A stretch of 64,000 bases of DNA, taken from positions 1 through 64,000 of the forward strand of contig JBNKJV010000009.1 of assembly GCA_050291465.1 (NCBI GenBank). The letters run 5' to 3'. This stretch comes from CBFDBF01 sp050291465. GTDB taxonomy: Bacteria > Pseudomonadota > Gammaproteobacteria > Chromatiales > Chromatiaceae. Under the pieces are notes generated by a model. That model ran no database searches. It was not told the origin of the DNA and worked only from the letters and a program-made list of their open reading frames with translations. Position numbers and translations under genes: made by a program. The stretch's first letter is position 1. Every line of letters starts with the position of its first letter. Below are positions 62,598 through 64,000 of this stretch, in pieces.

Positions 62598-62972
62598 TTA
62601 GGCACCGGAAGGAAGAATATGTTCTCCCGCCTGCTCGTGAATCCAGTCCCGAATCCAGTGAACCGCGCGGGATCCCGCAAAGCGCCCAAGCTCCTCACCT
62701 TTAAGGAAGAGTATAACAGTCGGAAACCCCCGCAGACGATAATGGCCGGCGAGACGCATATTGTCGTCCACCTCAACCTTGGCCAGAAGCAGTTTTCCCC
62801 GGTATTCCTCCACAACCCGCTCCAGGGCGGGGGCCAGGGCGATGCAGGGTGCACACCACTCCGCCCAGAAATCGACCAGGATCAACTGCTCCCTTGAAGC
62901 CTCAAGCACCTGCGCTTGAAAGCCCGCCTCATCCACATTAAATATGAAAGGAGAGTGGCTCTTCACAACCAT
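62598..62972 (-). CDS. Thioredoxin-family protein
   Basis: A 124-residue thioredoxin with active site FWAEWCAPCIALAP near residue 39 and cis-Pro in RGFPTVILFLKG. Cytoplasmic; no signal peptide. A longer start than classic thioredoxin. It sits 64 nt upstream of mlaC on the same strand. Confidence 0.88.
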   Translation of the reverse strand: MVVKSHSPFIFNVDEAGFQAQVLEASREQLILVDFWAEWCAPCIALAPALERVVEEYRGKLLLAKVEVDDNMRLAGHYRLRGFPTVILFLKGEELGRFAGSRAVHWIRDWIHEQAGEHILPSGA

Positions 62973-63237
62973 GCCCAGGCAGCAGATTCAGACATTCTTT
63001 TTATTCCCATAGCAGCGGTTTCCGCCAAGCAGGGGGGCAATCCTACGCCATGCCTGTCCCCGAGAAAACCGGGAAATTTCTGAACCTGTCCCGACCAACA
63101 ACCTTTGGGAGTTTTGCCCCTACCTTCTCTTGAGGTATGTTATGTTAATCCCAAGGGGCTGCCGTTGAGGCGGTTTACAGACCCAGCGGCCGGCATTTGT
63201 CGCCCGTTGACCAAACGGTTGTCCGGAGACTACCCAG
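62973..63237. other. Divergent spacer between thioredoxin and hemB genes
   Basis: A 265-nt divergent spacer. GGTATGTTATGTT near 63134 is a plausible promoter-like AT block for hemB, without a clear -35. No gene or structure supported. Confidence 0.3.
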
Positions 63238-64000
63238 ATGCAAGAAAAAAGCACCCAATCCGCTCCTTTTCCCTTCACTCGCATGCGCCGCATGCGCAGG
63301 GATGAGTTTTCCCGCCGCCTGATGCGGGAGACCGAAATTACGCCGGCGGATTTCATCTATCCGGTGTTTGTGCTGGAGGGATCCGGCATCCGGGAAAATG
63401 TCGAATCCATGCCGGGTATCGAGCGCCTCAGCATCGATCTGTTGATTGCGGAGGCGCGGGAGGCTCATGCCCTTGGGATCCCGGCCATGGCCCTATTCCC
63501 GGTTACCCCGCCGGAGGCGAAAACCGAAGATGCCCGGGAGGCGTTCAATCCCGACGGCCTGGCCCAGCGCGCCGTCCGCGCACTGAAGGAAGCGCTACCG
63601 GATATGGGAATCATCACCGATGTGGCCCTGGACCCCTTTACTACCCATGGCCAGGACGGGCTCATCGACGATGGCGGCTACGTCATGAACGATGAAACCG
63701 TGGCGGTGCTGGTTAAACAGGCCCTGTCCCACGCCGCGGCCGGGGCGGATATCGTGGCGCCTTCGGATATGATGGATGGTCGCATCGGTGCCGTTCGCGA
63801 GGCCCTGGAGGGGGATGGCCACATCCATACCCGCATCCTGGCCTACTCAGCCAAGTACGCCTCCAGTTTCTACGGCCCTTTCCGCGACGCCGTGGGTTCC
63901 GCCGCCAACCTCGGGGCGGGCAATAAATATACCTACCAGATGGACCCGGCCAATTCGGACGAATCCCTGCGGGAAGTGGCATTGGACCTTACCGAAGGGG
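63238..64000 (+). CDS. hemB: Delta-aminolevulinic acid dehydratase, N-terminal part (runs off right edge)
   Basis: First 254 residues of porphobilinogen synthase. ATG 63238 with CGGAG upstream starts MQEKSTQSAPFPF. RMRRMRRDEFSRRLMRET and YPVFVLEG are normal N-terminal blocks. DPFTTHGQDGLIDDGGYVMND replaces the cysteine metal site of zinc enzymes, so this is the magnesium/potassium-dependent type as in Pseudomonas. The active-site lysine IVAPSDMMDGRIG and AYSAKYASSFYGPFRDA (Schiff-base Lys) are present. The C-terminal third lies outside the window. Confidence 0.94.
   Translation, partial: MQEKSTQSAPFPFTRMRRMRRDEFSRRLMRETEITPADFIYPVFVLEGSGIRENVESMPGIERLSIDLLIAEAREAHALGIPAMALFPVTPPEAKTEDAREAFNPDGLAQRAVRALKEALPDMGIITDVALDPFTTHGQDGLIDDGGYVMNDETVAVLVKQALSHAAAGADIVAPSDMMDGRIGAVREALEGDGHIHTRILAYSAKYASSFYGPFRDAVGSAANLGAGNKYTYQMDPANSDESLREVALDLTEG

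Noticed and set aside
1..64000. Insertion sequences, prophage genes, CRISPR arrays, tRNA or rRNA genes
   Set aside because: Looked for transposase-like frames, spaced repeats and cloverleaf-like segments by eye and found none; a dedicated search could still reveal a missed tRNA.

Overview
The window is GC-rich, densely coding DNA without insertion sequences, CRISPR arrays or tRNA/rRNA genes that I can see. Gene content points to a sulfur-oxidising gammaproteobacterium. It carries dissimilatory adenylylsulfate reductase (aprBA), a QmoAB-HdrCB electron-transfer operon, an ETHE1-type persulfide dioxygenase, and gammaproteobacterial housekeeping clusters (fmt-rsmB-DUF4390-ntrYX-trkA; LysM gene-dprA-smg-topA-purE-tsaC; slyX, ubiK, comM). 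The set resembles Chromatiales and the Sedimenticola/Thiodiazotropha type of sulfur oxidiser. The genus cannot be fixed from this sequence alone.

Layout. 1-2.8 kb: a porin cut by the left edge, then amt and glnK on the minus strand behind a recognisable sigma-54 promoter. 2.8-9.3 kb: ubiK, comM, glycogen phosphorylase, an HD-GYP c-di-GMP phosphodiesterase with a possible degenerate c-di-GMP-I riboswitch in front, and djlA. 9.4-19.1 kb: small unknowns, a remarkable 1376-residue fusion protein (two cyclic-nucleotide-binding domains, rhodanese, long coiled coil, membrane span, SUMF1/FGE-like domain), a compact gamma-glutamyltransferase homologue, an HU protein with a histone H1-like lysine-rich tail, a membrane-anchored retropepsin-like protease and a 612-residue unknown. 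19.5-24.6 kb: qmoA-qmoB-hdrC-hdrB, closed by a clear intrinsic terminator. 24.7-28.7 kb: eight small minus-strand genes of mostly unknown function (two lipoproteins, ABM-fold, DUF3806, DUF695). 29.2-33.6 kb: bifunctional aldolase/short-chain dehydrogenase, glucokinase, GDSL lipoprotein and ETHE1-like enzyme. 33.9-38.4 kb: a periplasmic binding protein translationally coupled to a CHASE-PAS-GGDEF-EAL protein, in a stretch that looks less GC-rich. 38.6-42.4 kb: a YkgJ-type cysteine-cluster gene flanked by repeats, then aprBA. 42.8-45.5 kb: thioredoxin/HEAT protein, two tandem-duplicated small secreted proteins, and an AEC-type transporter. 45.5-64 kb: trkA, ntrXY, DUF4390 gene, rsmB, fmt, def and divergently the LysM-to-tsaC run; then an isochorismatase-like hydrolase, a candidate sRNA opposite slyX, mlaC, a thioredoxin and the start of hemB.

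How it works together. AprBA oxidises sulfite with AMP to APS in the cytoplasm. The Qmo/Hdr flavin and iron-sulfur proteins are the likely electron partner, here with soluble HdrC and HdrB in place of the membrane subunit QmoC. ETHE1 feeds sulfite from persulfide. Nitrogen control is visible in glnK-amt (sigma-54 promoter) and in NtrXY, whose regulator has lost key sigma-54-activator residues. Cyclic-di-GMP turnover is represented by the HD-GYP protein and the GGDEF-EAL protein.

The strongest candidates for something undescribed are the CNB-CNB-rhodanese-coiled coil-TM-SUMF1 protein, a terminator-ended minus-strand RNA with an anti-Shine-Dalgarno segment next to slyX, and the riboswitch-like leader of the HD-GYP gene.
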